Assembly: GCF_030409325.1 (NCBI RefSeq) | Contig: NZ_JAUFPR010000002.1 | Location: 1,116,001 to 1,180,000 of the forward strand | From: Mucilaginibacter aquaedulcis | GTDB taxonomy: Bacteria > Bacteroidota > Bacteroidia > Sphingobacteriales > Sphingobacteriaceae | Direction: 5' to 3' | DNA: 64,000 bases | Part shown: positions 37,246-45,977 of the stretch, one piece after another | Layout of the letters: every line of letters begins with the position of its first letter | Numbering within the stretch: position 1 is the first letter of the stretch | Made by a program: the position numbers and the translations under genes | Notes under the pieces: generated by a model | The model's database searches: none | Seen by the model: the letters and a program-made list of their open reading frames with translations, nothing else | What the model was told of the DNA's origin: nothing

Positions 37246-38841
37246 TTATTTCTTGTACGGTTCAAGCAGGTAGCCGTTTGCCAAAGCTGTAAAGCTTTCA
37301 ACCTGCTCTTTCTGCCATACAGCGTCCTTATCCAATTCTACAGCTATGAGGCTGGCCACTTGCGGAGCCATATCAATAGCTGCGCGTGCGTTCAGGAAAA
37401 GCGCTCTTACCCTGCGCGCCAAAATATCTTCCACGTTGCGGGCCATTTCATGCCTTACGCCCCATACTACCTCGGCTTGTATGTAAGGCATATCCGGATG
37501 AAGCTTTTGCCCCCACTCCCTATTTTCTTTGAGCAGGTTTAGCAAAGCATCTTCGTCGCTACCGTAAACATACAAATGATCATTACGGTTTACATTGGTT
37601 TTACTGCCATGTATAGGCAGATTTTTGGTCACGCTTGGCTTCGGTGTTAATTTACCAATTTCGATGGCTTTATCAATGGTATCTTCGCCCATGCGACGGT
37701 AAGTTGTCCATTTGCCCCCGGTCATGGTGATGAGTCCCGATTCTGAAACAAGTAATTTATGGCTGCGCGAAATTTCCTTTGTTTTGGCCGAGTCTCCTTG
37801 GGGAGCAGCCAAGGGACGCAGACCTGCAAACACGCTGAGTACTTCTTTGCGTGTTGGCGTTTTTACCAGGTATTTTTCGGCTGTACGAATGATAAAACTC
37901 ACCTCTTCATCCAATGCCCGCGGCTCCAGATCATGGTCATCAATTGGCGTGTCGGTTGTGCCAACCACCAGTTTATCATGCCAGGGAACAGCAAAAAGTA
38001 CCCGCCCATCTTCTGTTTTTGGGATCATGAGCGCATCTTCGCCAGGCATAAATGACCTGTCAAGTACGAGGTGTACGCCCTGACTTGGCCTAACCAGCGG
38101 CTTTTTGCCAGGTTTATCCATCTGCAGCAGATCATCAACAAATACTCCGGTAGCATTAATTACAGTTTTTGCTTTAACATGATAAGTTTGGTCGGTTTCC
38201 TGGTCAACAGTTACTACGCCGGCTATTTTCTGTTCGTTATCTTTAATCAAGCTAACCACCTTAAAATAATTAAGTATGGTTGCACCCTGTTCTAAAGAGG
38301 TTTGGGCCAGGTTAACCGCCAGCCGCGAATCATCAAACTGCCCGTCGTGATATACTACGCCACCATATAATCCCTTTGGATTAATGGTTGGCAGCTTTTC
38401 AATCACTTCTTTTTTGGAGATATGTTTTGCCCTGCCAAAGCCAAGTTTGCCAGCCAGCAAATCGTAAAGTGTTAAGCCAATGGTATAAAAAGCACCACCC
38501 CACCATTCATAATTAGGAATGATAAATGATTCATTTTTTACCAGGTGAGGCGCGTTTTTGAGCAACAAACCCCGCTCATGTAAAGCCTCGCGCACCAAAC
38601 CAATATCTCCCTGAGCCAGATAACGCACACCACCATGAACCAATTTGGTACTTCTGCTCGAAGTACCTTTTGCAAAATCGGCTTGCTCCAGCAACAGAGT
38701 TGTATACCCCCTTGATGCCGCATCAAGCGCGGCACCCAAACCCGTAGCCCCGCCGCCTACTATAACTACATCCCAAATTTTGTCCGGATTATCGGCTAAG
38801 GTTTTTACTATGCTGTTTCTGTCGGTTGCAGTTATGCCCAT
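37246..38841 (-). CDS. glpD: Aerobic glycerol-3-phosphate dehydrogenase
   Basis: This is a 531-residue FAD-dependent dehydrogenase. VVIVGGGATGLGAALDAASRG is the FAD-binding motif, followed by the GlpD signature KGTSSRSTKLVHGGVRYL near residues 58-75. The C-terminal domain has MPYIQAEVVWGVRHEMARNVEDILARR. It oxidises sn-glycerol 3-phosphate to dihydroxyacetone phosphate and passes electrons to quinone at the inner membrane. It is the first gene of the glycerol cluster and is preceded by an exact Bacteroidetes-type promoter (38883-38913). Confidence 0.95.
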   Translation of the reverse strand: MGITATDRNSIVKTLADNPDKIWDVVIVGGGATGLGAALDAASRGYTTLLLEQADFAKGTSSRSTKLVHGGVRYLAQGDIGLVREALHERGLLLKNAPHLVKNESFIIPNYEWWGGAFYTIGLTLYDLLAGKLGFGRAKHISKKEVIEKLPTINPKGLYGGVVYHDGQFDDSRLAVNLAQTSLEQGATILNYFKVVSLIKDNEQKIAGVVTVDQETDQTYHVKAKTVINATGVFVDDLLQMDKPGKKPLVRPSQGVHLVLDRSFMPGEDALMIPKTEDGRVLFAVPWHDKLVVGTTDTPIDDHDLEPRALDEEVSFIIRTAEKYLVKTPTRKEVLSVFAGLRPLAAPQGDSAKTKEISRSHKLLVSESGLITMTGGKWTTYRRMGEDTIDKAIEIGKLTPKPSVTKNLPIHGSKTNVNRNDHLYVYGSDEDALLNLLKENREWGQKLHPDMPYIQAEVVWGVRHEMARNVEDILARRVRALFLNARAAIDMAPQVASLIAVELDKDAVWQKEQVESFTALANGYLLEPYKK

Positions 38842-38882
38842 GGTATTATTACTTATGCGGCAATCAGTTTCGATTTCCTAAT

Positions 38883-38913
38883 CAAAATTAAAACAATAAC
38901 AATTAGAAACAAA
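38883..38913 (-). promoter_or_regulatory. Bacteroidetes-type sigma-A promoter of glpD
   Basis: On the minus strand the -33 box TTTG (complement of 38910-38913) and the -7 box TAATTTTG (complement of 38883-38890) match the consensus TTTG-N19-TAnnTTTG exactly, with a 19-base spacer. The implied transcription start is about 35 bases before the glpD start codon at 38841. Confidence 0.7.
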
Positions 38914-39112
38914 ACAAAACACCATACAAGTCAACTTTTATAAATAACAACATTAAAAGCTTCTAAAGCCATCATTATCGTGCCAAAAAGACAAACAGAA
39001 TAGGAAATATGAAACAAATCGAAACCAATTGAATTACCCAGATCAAATACAATAGATGTAGTTATACCTTGCATTTAAATTTGCTACATTTATATACTAT
39101 AACCAAAAGCCC

Positions 39113-39475
39113 ATGAACCTCATCATCAGTATCCTGATTGGCCTTATCGCTGTTATACATGGCTATATATTGTGGCTGGAAATGTTCGCCTGGACAACCC
39201 GCGGCCCCAAAGCATTCAATAAACCGGTAGCCGAACTCCAAAACAGCAAAACGCTGGCCGCCAACCAGGGCCTTTATAATGGTTTTTTGGCTGCGGGCCT
39301 GTTCTGGACGTTTTTTATTAGCGATGCACAATGGCATAATAATGTAGCACTGTTCTTTTTGGCTTGTGTTACCATTGCAGGGTTATATGGTTCAATTACT
39401 GTTACCAGAAAAATATTTTACATACAGGCTCTGCCTGCTTTAATCACCATAGTGCTTATTTTAATTGGGTTGTAA
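39113..39475 (+). CDS. DUF1304-type small membrane protein
   Basis: This 120-residue protein has four hydrophobic segments. The N-terminal pattern IGLIAVIHGYILWLEMFAWTTRGPKAFN and the following NQGLYNGFLAAGLFW are characteristic of DUF1304 membrane proteins. The biochemical function of that family is not known to me. The gene stands alone between the glpD promoter region and a small protein gene of the efflux cluster. Confidence 0.82.
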   Translation: MNLIISILIGLIAVIHGYILWLEMFAWTTRGPKAFNKPVAELQNSKTLAANQGLYNGFLAAGLFWTFFISDAQWHNNVALFFLACVTIAGLYGSITVTRKIFYIQALPALITIVLILIGL

Positions 39476-39617
39476 TATTTATGATTACTATCGGCATCAA
39501 AGAAGTAAACGCCAGTATGTAAACCACAAAAAACGGTTTACCATTGCAACTTTTTAGTTACGGAACCATTCTTTATTATTTTTCTTTTCACCTTTGATAA
39601 AGGTTTTTAGAAGTACT

Positions 39618-39992
39618 ATGCAATCGTCAGTGATCAGGTATTTTTTATTTTTGGCTGTTTTGGCACTTGCGGCAAAACCATTTATTGGTTTTAGCTTTTG
39701 CGGCCGTTTGCAAAATGAAACCGAAACCGATACCAATATTTTTGCGAAAGCCTTTACCAAACGCAAACAGGAATACGTTGAGGACAGCGAGTACGATGTT
39801 ACTGCCGTACAACAACGCCTCTCCAATCCTGTAATGGCGTTACTGCTATTATTTACTTTCTTCTTAGATAAGTTTTTCAACGCGGTTTTACAATCGGCGC
39901 CATATCTAACCATTGGTTTTTTAACTGACATCAGACGAAGCCAGAGCCTTCCCTTGCATCGATACCTATTGGTGCGCAAACTTAATATTTGA
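39618..39992 (+). CDS. Small membrane protein of unknown function upstream of an efflux operon
   Basis: I do not recognise this 124-residue protein. From the ATG at 39618 it has a hydrophobic N-terminus (VIRYFLFLAVLALAAKPFIGFSF), an acidic linker (ENETETDTN-like, then EDSEYDVT) and a second hydrophobic segment (MALLLLFTFFLDKFF), then a basic tail. The first segment could be a signal peptide or an anchor. It precedes the TolC gene by 109 bases on the same strand. A 141-codon antisense ORF over the same bases is less protein-like, so I favour this strand. Confidence 0.55.
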   Translation: MQSSVIRYFLFLAVLALAAKPFIGFSFCGRLQNETETDTNIFAKAFTKRKQEYVEDSEYDVTAVQQRLSNPVMALLLLFTFFLDKFFNAVLQSAPYLTIGFLTDIRRSQSLPLHRYLLVRKLNI

Positions 39993-40101
39993 TAATTTCC
40001 TCTTCCCTGTTGCTGATATCTTCAGCATGACTTAACATCCATCTGAAAACGATAGATGAGTTTCATTTTTCATTATCAAATTCCTTAAACATTATACTAA
40101 G

Positions 40102-41496
40102 ATGCTCGATCTTAAACGATGCGTGGGCATTGCCATATTGCTATTTTATGCCATATGCGCCAAGGCTCAGCAATCACCTACCGCGGTTACTTTAAAAGAG
40201 TTGCTGAACCGGGTAGATGAAAACGCCCCTACATTAATAACCGATTCGGCTGCTATAGGCATCCGCCAAAATGAAGCAGCCGAAACCCGCAGCAGCTGGC
40301 TACCTAACCTGCATTTAAATTACCAGGCCGATGTGGGCACTAATAACAACACAGCAGGTCCTTATTTTGGCTTTGGTATAATCCCATCCAACTCGCGCGG
40401 GGTACGTACAGAAAGTAACACCAGCGCATCGCTCACCAACCTGGGTATTGCCTCGCTTGATTGGGAAGTTTACAATTTTGGCGCTTATGCCGCTCAAAAC
40501 AAGGTAGCTTCATCAAATATCAGCGTTGAGCAAAACAAATTCGCGCAATTAAAATACCAACTGCAGGCTTATACTATTGGATATTACCTGCAACTACTCA
40601 GGCTGCAAAACTATTTAGCCATCCAGGTACGCAATATTGCCCGCAACCAGCAAATCAGGCGTTCTATACAATCATTAGCAAAAAGCGGTGTAAGGCCGGG
40701 TGTTGATACCAGCATTGCCGAGGCCGAACTCTCCAAAGCACGCTTAAACTATATTGAATTGAACAACCAGTACAAGCAGGTACAATTACAGTTATCTGCC
40801 GTAAGCGGCCTGCCCTATCAATCCATAGTGCCAGATACCAATGCCGAAAAAAACTTAGCCATGCCTGTATTAGCGGCCTCAGCTATCAGTCCTGATACAG
40901 CAAATCATCCGGTTATCAGTTATTACAGATCGGTTTTGCAAAATAATCTTCAAAAGGAAGAGCTTGTCAAAAAACAATACAATCCTAAAATATTGGTTGA
41001 AGCCGCTGCCTGGGGCCGTGGTTCAAGCATAGATGCCAATGATCGTTTCAACAGCCTTTCAAACGGTTGGGGCTTTGACCGAAGCAACTACCTGGTTGGT
41101 ATAGGTATATCTTATAACCTTTTTGATATCCGACGCAGGCAACTGAAAGTTCGTACCCAAAAAGCGGAGACTTACTATGCCCAAAAGAAGCTGGACGAGC
41201 AAAAAAAACTCCTCAGCGTAAGCATTAACCAGGCCGATGAAGAATTGAACACCGCCAAACAGCGGCTTATAGAAATACCTGACCAGCTTAGGGCAGCTAC
41301 TGCTGGGTACAGGCAAAAACTATCGCTTTACAAAAGCGGTCTTACCGATATTATCGAGCTCAACGCAGCCCTCAATATCCTTTATAGGGCCGAGACTGAT
41401 TACGCACAAGCCAAATATGCTTATTCCAGCGCCTTTTTTCAAAAAGCGGTTACAACTAATCAAGTCAGTTCAATATTAAATCTTTTAAATAATTAA
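40102..41496 (+). CDS. TolC-family outer-membrane efflux protein
   Basis: This is a 464-residue protein with a signal peptide (IAILLFYAICAKAQ). The TolC pattern is seen in the repeated long helices (residues about 140-220 and 320-400, such as KSGLTDIIELNAALNILYRAETDYAQAKY) and in the N-terminal LTLKELLNR-like start (VTLKELLNRVDENAPTLITD). It forms the outer-membrane duct of the tripartite pump encoded with the next two genes, the first of which starts three bases after its stop. Confidence 0.92.
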   Translation: MLDLKRCVGIAILLFYAICAKAQQSPTAVTLKELLNRVDENAPTLITDSAAIGIRQNEAAETRSSWLPNLHLNYQADVGTNNNTAGPYFGFGIIPSNSRGVRTESNTSASLTNLGIASLDWEVYNFGAYAAQNKVASSNISVEQNKFAQLKYQLQAYTIGYYLQLLRLQNYLAIQVRNIARNQQIRRSIQSLAKSGVRPGVDTSIAEAELSKARLNYIELNNQYKQVQLQLSAVSGLPYQSIVPDTNAEKNLAMPVLAASAISPDTANHPVISYYRSVLQNNLQKEELVKKQYNPKILVEAAAWGRGSSIDANDRFNSLSNGWGFDRSNYLVGIGISYNLFDIRRRQLKVRTQKAETYYAQKKLDEQKKLLSVSINQADEELNTAKQRLIEIPDQLRAATAGYRQKLSLYKSGLTDIIELNAALNILYRAETDYAQAKYAYSSAFFQKAVTTNQVSSILNLLNN

Positions 41497-41499
41497 GCT

Positions 41500-44400
41500 A
41501 TGTCAATGGTAACATCAGCGCTTAAAAGGCCAGTAACAGCTATAGTAATTACACTTAGCCTGTTGATATTTGCCGTGCTTAGCGCTATAAAAATCCCGAT
41601 AGACATTTTTCCGCAGTTAAACCTGCCAACCATATACGTTATTGAGTCGTACGGTGGTATGTCGCCGCAGCAAATGGAGGGTTTCTTCTCTACTGGTTTG
41701 CAAAACCAGTTTCTGTATATCAATGGTATAAAAAATATCACCAGTAAAAACATACAGGGGCTAACACTTATTAAACTGGAGTTTTACGAAAGCACCAACA
41801 TGGCCGAAGCTTCGGCCCAGGTTGCCTTGCAGGTAAACAGGGCTACAAGCTTTTTTCCACCGGGTGCATTACCGCCGCAGGTTATCAGGTTTGATGCTTC
41901 GTCGCTACCCGTTGGCCAATTGGTTTTCTCAAGTCCGTCGCGCAGCCTTAAAGATATTTATGATCTGGCGGCAACCCGTATCAGGCCCATGTTTGCAACT
42001 ATTCCCGGTTTATCGGCACCGCCACCTTTTGGAGCTAATGCCCGCTCCATTACTATCAACGTTGACCCTGATAAGCTGCGCAGCTATAACTTAACACCCG
42101 ATGAGGTGGTTGATGCCTTATCCAAATTCAACGTGATGTCGCCTTCGGGTAATTTGAGATTGGATAATACCATCTACCTCACTACCATGAACTCGCTCAT
42201 TAAAAACGCCGACAACTTTGGCAGCATCCCTGTAAAAACAAAAAACGGTGTGCCCATTTTTGTGAAAGACGTGGCCCGTGTGGCCGATGCCGCAGACGTT
42301 ACGGTAGATTATGCCCTCATTAACGGTAAACGCTCGGTGTATATTCCGGTGGTAAAAACTGCTGATGCCTCTACCTGGACAGTGGTGCAAAACCTAAAGG
42401 CTAAACTGCCGGAAATGCAATCGCTGCTTCCCGATGATGTCAAGATCTCTTATGCATTTGATCAATCGGTATTTGTGGTGAATGCAGTAAAAAGCCTCAT
42501 GACCGAGGGCGGCTTAGGTGCATTACTTACCGGGCTAATGGTACTGCTATTTCTACGCGACTGGCGAAGCAGCTTGATCGTGGTGATCACCATCCCGGTA
42601 TCTATCCTGATCGGGGTATTGTTACTCAGTTTGTTCGGTCAAACCATCAATATCATGACCCTGAGCGGCTTGGCGCTGGCTATCGGCATCCTTGTTGACC
42701 AGGCCACGGTAACCATTGAAAACATACACCAGCACCTGGAAATGGGTAAAGATAAACGCCGGGCTATTTATGATGCCTGCGAGGAGATTGCCTTTCCGCT
42801 ACTGCTTATTTTGCTTTGTATTTTGGCTGTATTTGCGCCATCATTCATGATGAGCGGGGTGCCGAAAGCTATGTTTTTGCCATTGTCATTATCCATCGGG
42901 TTGACCATGATCGTATCATACGTACTGGCTCAAACAGTGGTACCTATTTTAAGCAACTGGCTAATTAAAGCCGAACAGTACCAACACTATCATCACGATG
43001 AAATACACGCCCATGCAGGAGAAGGCCTTGACGACGATGAGATCATCCAGATAAACCGTCATCAGCATCATGAACAGCATGAGCCCGAAAAAAATGATTT
43101 TTTTGAGCGAATAAAGACCCGCTTCACGAAAATCTTGTCGGGCTGGATGCCGCGTAAAAAGATCATTGTACCCGCATACCTCATTATCGTAATCGTGCTG
43201 GCAGGTATATGCTTCGTGATAATTGGTAAAGACATGATGCCTAAACTCAATAACGGCCAGTTTCAGATGCGTATAAAAGAACCTGAAGGCACCCGCCTGG
43301 AACGCACCGAAGATAAATTTAAGCAGGTATTGCAGATCATCAATAAAACGGTGAATAATCATGTGGAGATATCATCAGGATACATTGGCCTGGTACCCAG
43401 CAGTTACGGTAGCAGCAACCTCTATATTTTTAATACCGGCACGCACGAAGCCGTTTTACAGGTTAACCTTGATGAAAAATACAAAGTAAATCTTGATGAA
43501 CTGAAGGACGCGTTGCGCAAAAACATAGCTTACGCATTGCCCGAACTTAAGATAACCTTTGAACCCATTGACATGACCGAAAAGATCATGAGCCAGGGTG
43601 CATCTACCCCTGTTGAAGTTCAGATAGCGGGGAAAGATATGCAGCAAATTGAGGGTTATGCCAACAAGGTAGTGAGCAAACTTAAGCAGATCAATTACCT
43701 GCGCGATGTGCAGATAGTTCAACCTTTACGTTTTCCGGTAATAGGAATTACGCTTGATAGGCTCAAGGCCGCGCAACTTGGCTTGAACATTAAGGATATA
43801 GCCCGTTCAGTAACAGCAAGCACCTCATCAAGCCGATTTACCGAAAAGAATTTATGGCTTGATGAAAAAGGAGCTTACACCTACCAGGTACAGGTACAGG
43901 TACCAGAGTATGTGATGAACACGATGGATCAGCTAAAGGAAATTCCACTGGTAAAGGGACAAAGTAGCCCAGTACTTAATGACATTGCCACCTTTAAAAC
44001 CAGTTATGTACCCGGCGAATATGACCGCAGCGGCCCGAGGCGCTTTGTTACCGTAAGTGCCAATATTTATAAAACAGACATGGCCAAAGCTACTAATGAT
44101 GTTCAAAAGGCCATAAATGCAGTTGGTGCACCGCCAAAGGGCTTGGTAGCCACTATAGGCGGCATGTCGGGCTTGTTGGTTGATACGCTTGCGAGCCTCC
44201 AGAACGGATTACTATTTGCCATATTGGTTATCTTTTTATTGCTGGCCGCCAATTACCAATCGTTCAAAGTATCGTTAACGGTATTGAGCACAGTGCCGGC
44301 AGTTGTATTTGGGTCATTACTGATGCTGCTCATTACAGGATCAACACTTAACCTGCAATCATACATGGGTATGATCATGTCGGTAGGTGTATCCGTGGCC

Positions 44401-44739
44401 AACGCCATCCTGATCGTAACCAATGCCGAAAACCTGCGGATCGAATACCGGAACGCCACCCGTGCGGCTATAACCAGCGCATCGGTACGGCTAAGGCCCA
44501 TACTCATGACCAGTATGGCCATGATTGCCGGCATGATACCCATGGCATCAGGCATGGGCGAGGCTGGTGAGCAATCGGCACCGCTTGGCAGGGCTGTTAT
44601 TGTTGGTCTGATAGCTTCAACATTGGCAGCTTTATTCATTCTGCCCCAGGTGTTTGCATGGGTGCAAAATAAAACCACCTATCAATCGCCTACCCTTATG
44701 CCTGTAAACGAATCTGAACCTGAAACCATTAATGCATAA
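41500..44739 (+). CDS. RND-family efflux permease with His-rich central loop
   Basis: This 1079-residue inner-membrane transporter has the AcrB-type duplicated fold (spans near residues 12-32, 340-550 and 870-1050). At the AcrB Asp407/Asp408 position it reads GILVDQATVTIEN, keeping Asp400 but having Gln401. At the AcrB Lys940 position (GVSVANAILIV) it has Ala967. So two of the classic proton-relay residues are missing, and another residue must do their work or a different coupling applies. A cytoplasmic loop (about 492-530) carries nine histidines among acidic residues. The gene follows TolC by three bases and precedes the fusion protein by seven. Substrate is unknown. Confidence 0.92.
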   Translation: MSMVTSALKRPVTAIVITLSLLIFAVLSAIKIPIDIFPQLNLPTIYVIESYGGMSPQQMEGFFSTGLQNQFLYINGIKNITSKNIQGLTLIKLEFYESTNMAEASAQVALQVNRATSFFPPGALPPQVIRFDASSLPVGQLVFSSPSRSLKDIYDLAATRIRPMFATIPGLSAPPPFGANARSITINVDPDKLRSYNLTPDEVVDALSKFNVMSPSGNLRLDNTIYLTTMNSLIKNADNFGSIPVKTKNGVPIFVKDVARVADAADVTVDYALINGKRSVYIPVVKTADASTWTVVQNLKAKLPEMQSLLPDDVKISYAFDQSVFVVNAVKSLMTEGGLGALLTGLMVLLFLRDWRSSLIVVITIPVSILIGVLLLSLFGQTINIMTLSGLALAIGILVDQATVTIENIHQHLEMGKDKRRAIYDACEEIAFPLLLILLCILAVFAPSFMMSGVPKAMFLPLSLSIGLTMIVSYVLAQTVVPILSNWLIKAEQYQHYHHDEIHAHAGEGLDDDEIIQINRHQHHEQHEPEKNDFFERIKTRFTKILSGWMPRKKIIVPAYLIIVIVLAGICFVIIGKDMMPKLNNGQFQMRIKEPEGTRLERTEDKFKQVLQIINKTVNNHVEISSGYIGLVPSSYGSSNLYIFNTGTHEAVLQVNLDEKYKVNLDELKDALRKNIAYALPELKITFEPIDMTEKIMSQGASTPVEVQIAGKDMQQIEGYANKVVSKLKQINYLRDVQIVQPLRFPVIGITLDRLKAAQLGLNIKDIARSVTASTSSSRFTEKNLWLDEKGAYTYQVQVQVPEYVMNTMDQLKEIPLVKGQSSPVLNDIATFKTSYVPGEYDRSGPRRFVTVSANIYKTDMAKATNDVQKAINAVGAPPKGLVATIGGMSGLLVDTLASLQNGLLFAILVIFLLLAANYQSFKVSLTVLSTVPAVVFGSLLMLLITGSTLNLQSYMGMIMSVGVSVANAILIVTNAENLRIEYRNATRAAITSASVRLRPILMTSMAMIAGMIPMASGMGEAGEQSAPLGRAVIVGLIASTLAALFILPQVFAWVQNKTTYQSPTLMPVNESEPETINA

Positions 44740-44746
44740 CATCATC

Positions 44747-45838
44747 ATGAAATATAAAGCACTATTATTAGCAGCCATATGCTGTTCATTATATGCCTGT
44801 TCGGGCAACCAAAAACCGGTTGATCTTACAGCATCCGAAACCCACAAATCAAGCATTTCGCCCCGCGATGCAACCAGCAATGTGATAGAAAAAGCATTGT
44901 CTTCATCCGTTCGCTTGCCAGGGCAGTTGAATCCGTTTAATTCTGTAAACATTTTCCCGAGAGTGAACGGATTTGTTAAGGATATTTATGTTGACCGTGG
45001 CACCGAGGTAAAAAAAGGACAATTACTGCTTACCCTTGAAGCGCCTGAAATGGAATCGCAGTTGCAGGCAGCCAATTCCCGCTATCTGCAGGTACAGGAA
45101 TCGGCAAATGCCAGTAAAGAAAAATATCAGCGCTTAAAAGAAGCCGCAGCCGAGCCAGGTTCTGTTTCACCCCTTGACCTGGACAATGCCATTTCAAGGA
45201 TGAAAGCTGACGAAGCTATTACACAGGCCGAAAGATCAAACGTAGAGTCAGTTAAAACGATGCAGGGTTACCTGCGTATCTACGCTCCGTTTGATGGAGT
45301 TATTGTTCAGCGTAATGTATCGCCAGGGGCATTAGTATCTCCGGGTAAAGTTACCGACCAGCCCATGCTGGTACTACAGGACACCAAAAAAATGCGTTTA
45401 GAAGTAGCAATTCCTGAAAACTACGTGGATAAAGTTGATCTTAAACAACCTGTAACTTTTACGTTTAACGCCATGCCCGGCATGCAGCAAAAAGCCCAAA
45501 TAAGTCGCTCGGCAAATGCTTTAGGTAGTATGCGCTCAGAAGCTATTGAGATTGATGTGATGAACAAAAACAATGATCTGAAACCGGGCATGTATGCCGA
45601 AGTAGAGATACCGATGCTTTCAGGTGCGAAATCATTATTAGTACCCAACAGCGCAATTGTAAGATCAACCGAGCGTGAATATATTATTGCCGTGCGGAAC
45701 AAAAAAGCCTTCCTTATTGACGTTAAAGAAGGCTTGACCAATAAGGACATGACTGAAGTTTTTGGTGACCTGAAACCCGAAGACAAGGTTATAACCCGGG
45801 CCAATGATGATATGAAAGAAGGTGATGAAGTAAACTAA
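44747..45838 (+). CDS. Periplasmic membrane-fusion lipoprotein of the RND pump
   Basis: This is a 363-residue HlyD/MexA-type adaptor from the ATG at 44747, chosen because it gives a clean lipoprotein signal with lipobox LYAC (Cys18); an ATG five codons upstream overlaps the permease gene. The lipoyl half-motifs (NIFPRVNGFVKDIYVDRGTEVKKGQLLLTLEAP and LRIYAPFDGVIVQRNVSPGALV) flank a helical hairpin (about 95-160). It bridges the RND permease and TolC. It lacks the long metal-binding tail seen in some CusB proteins. Confidence 0.9.
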   Translation: MKYKALLLAAICCSLYACSGNQKPVDLTASETHKSSISPRDATSNVIEKALSSSVRLPGQLNPFNSVNIFPRVNGFVKDIYVDRGTEVKKGQLLLTLEAPEMESQLQAANSRYLQVQESANASKEKYQRLKEAAAEPGSVSPLDLDNAISRMKADEAITQAERSNVESVKTMQGYLRIYAPFDGVIVQRNVSPGALVSPGKVTDQPMLVLQDTKKMRLEVAIPENYVDKVDLKQPVTFTFNAMPGMQQKAQISRSANALGSMRSEAIEIDVMNKNNDLKPGMYAEVEIPMLSGAKSLLVPNSAIVRSTEREYIIAVRNKKAFLIDVKEGLTNKDMTEVFGDLKPEDKVITRANDDMKEGDEVN

Positions 45839-45848
45839 ATTAATTAGT

Positions 45849-45877
45849 GGCTGTTTTCTGTTTGGCAGTTAACAGCC
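45849..45877 (+). terminator. Possible weak terminator after the efflux operon
   Basis: GGCTGTT (45849-45855) pairs with AACAGCC (45871-45877) around a 15-base loop just after the adaptor gene. There is no clear T-tract after it, so this is a weak call. Confidence 0.3.
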
Positions 45878-45977
45878 TCTACTTTAACAGCATGAATTGC
45901 GCTGTTTACGCTCATTTATAAATAACCAGAAAAACCATCTGCCGCTTACCGGTGTACTATATTTATAAAAAACATTT

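Noticed and set aside
39554..39979. A 141-codon minus-strand ORF that overlaps the small membrane-protein gene
   Set aside because: Its product is rich in Cys/Ser/Lys/Arg without a fold pattern, while the opposite strand has hydrophobic segments in the expected places and stands in line with the efflux operon.
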